From positions 30,302-94,301 of the forward strand of contig NZ_JADLRJ010000020.1 of assembly GCF_015477355.1 (NCBI RefSeq): a DNA stretch of 64,000 bases, in the 5' to 3' direction. Every line of letters starts with the position of its first letter. Within the stretch, counting starts at the first letter, position 1. Under the pieces are notes generated by a model, which worked only from the letters and a program-made list of their open reading frames with translations, did not search any database and had not been told where the DNA came from. Below, in pieces: positions 63,880 to 64,000 of the stretch. The position numbers and the translations under genes were made by a program. Source of the DNA: Nocardia blacklockiae. GTDB lineage: Bacteria > Actinomycetota > Actinomycetes > Mycobacteriales > Mycobacteriaceae.

Positions 63880-64000
63880 GGCCTGTCTCCCAATAGATTT
63901 TGCATGACCAGCCCGAACAGCGGGCCGGTCATGCATTATGGTCGCCGTGGCGACACTGACCGGTGATCGGTACCAGGTGCTGACGGACAAGCAGTGGGAG
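63880..64000 (+). mobile_element. Left end of an IS5-type insertion sequence
   Basis: Just after the ArsR stop, GGCCTGTCTCCCAATAGATTTTGC looks like a terminal repeat, followed by a transposase start. The element runs out of the window, so the opposite end and target duplication cannot be seen. An imperfect hairpin (TGCATGACC...GGTCATGCA, 63901-63935) lies between the end and the transposase and could block read-in transcription. Confidence 0.6.
63947..64000 (+). CDS. IS5-family transposase, N-terminal 18 codons (partial)
   Basis: VATLTGDRYQVLTDKQWE, opening the (L)TD.QWE..EPLLP motif that begins many IS5-group transposases. Only the start is in the window; the catalytic DDE domain would lie beyond it. 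GTG start, 4 nt after a TATGGT -10-like box. Confidence 0.6.
   Translation, partial: MATLTGDRYQVLTDKQWE

Overview
This is a high-GC actinobacterial chromosome segment, most likely from Nocardia or a close relative. The evidence is the strong GC bias, frequent GTG and TTG starts, and many start codons lying 6-8 nt after a TANNNT -10 box (leaderless transcripts). Gene order from about 0.9 to 19 kb also follows, from memory, the Mycobacterium tuberculosis Rv3034c-Rv3048c neighbourhood: acyltransferase, PQQ-propeller lipoprotein, THUMP-like methyltransferase, methyltransferase, echA17-like gene, Nudix, ABC ATPase, serB2, ctaD, fecB, nrdF.

Layout. 0-19.2 kb: end of a type II NADH dehydrogenase, the conserved block just described, a DUF1579 lipoprotein, a DUF89/ARMT1 protein, a Tat-exported PhoD phosphatase and nrdF. 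19.4-22.3 kb: an island of visibly lower GC holding an XRE/DUF5753 regulator, a second DUF5753 gene without its DNA-binding domain, a DUF6879 gene and small unknowns. 22.3-29.3 kb: mgtE with an upstream leader-peptide ORF, a membrane-anchored receiver-like protein, an FAD monooxygenase divergent from an AhpD-like protein, and a TetR/DUF1772 pair. 29.3-32.4 kb: nrdHIE. nrdF and nrdH both carry two NrdR-like boxes exactly 32 bp apart, so the split class Ib ribonucleotide reductase is probably co-regulated. 32.6-35.7 kb: zinc-independent ribosomal protein L36 under a Zur-like box, FMN reductase/TetR, nadE and a Uma2 nuclease.

35.7-40 kb is a molybdenum cofactor locus (moaA-moaD divergent from moeA, a moaC-mog fusion and moaE). 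40-47.5 kb: Clp-N protein, MarR/LLM oxidoreductase pair with a perfect 16-bp inverted repeat, uricase, CobW-type GTPase, a cell-wall amidase with a very long low-complexity tail, an ECF sigma factor and a secreted protein. 47.5-49.8 kb is a galactose operon (galT-galK) behind a lac-operator-like palindrome and a proline-rich leader ORF. 50.3-54.3 kb: orphan DUF397, SDR, membrane protein, thioesterase, MDR dehydrogenase/TetR. 54.4-60.1 kb: sugar epimerase, two-component system and glycosyltransferases, probably for a surface glycoconjugate. 60.1-63.9 kb: ArsP-type permease, LLM oxidoreductase, and MFS/ArsR with three matching operators. The window ends inside an IS5-type insertion sequence.

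The best candidates for undescribed biology are the mgtE leader peptide, the DUF5753/DUF6879 island, the galT leader overlap, the tethered pseudo-receiver and the leaderless peptide coupled to moeA. No tRNA, rRNA or CRISPR array was seen.
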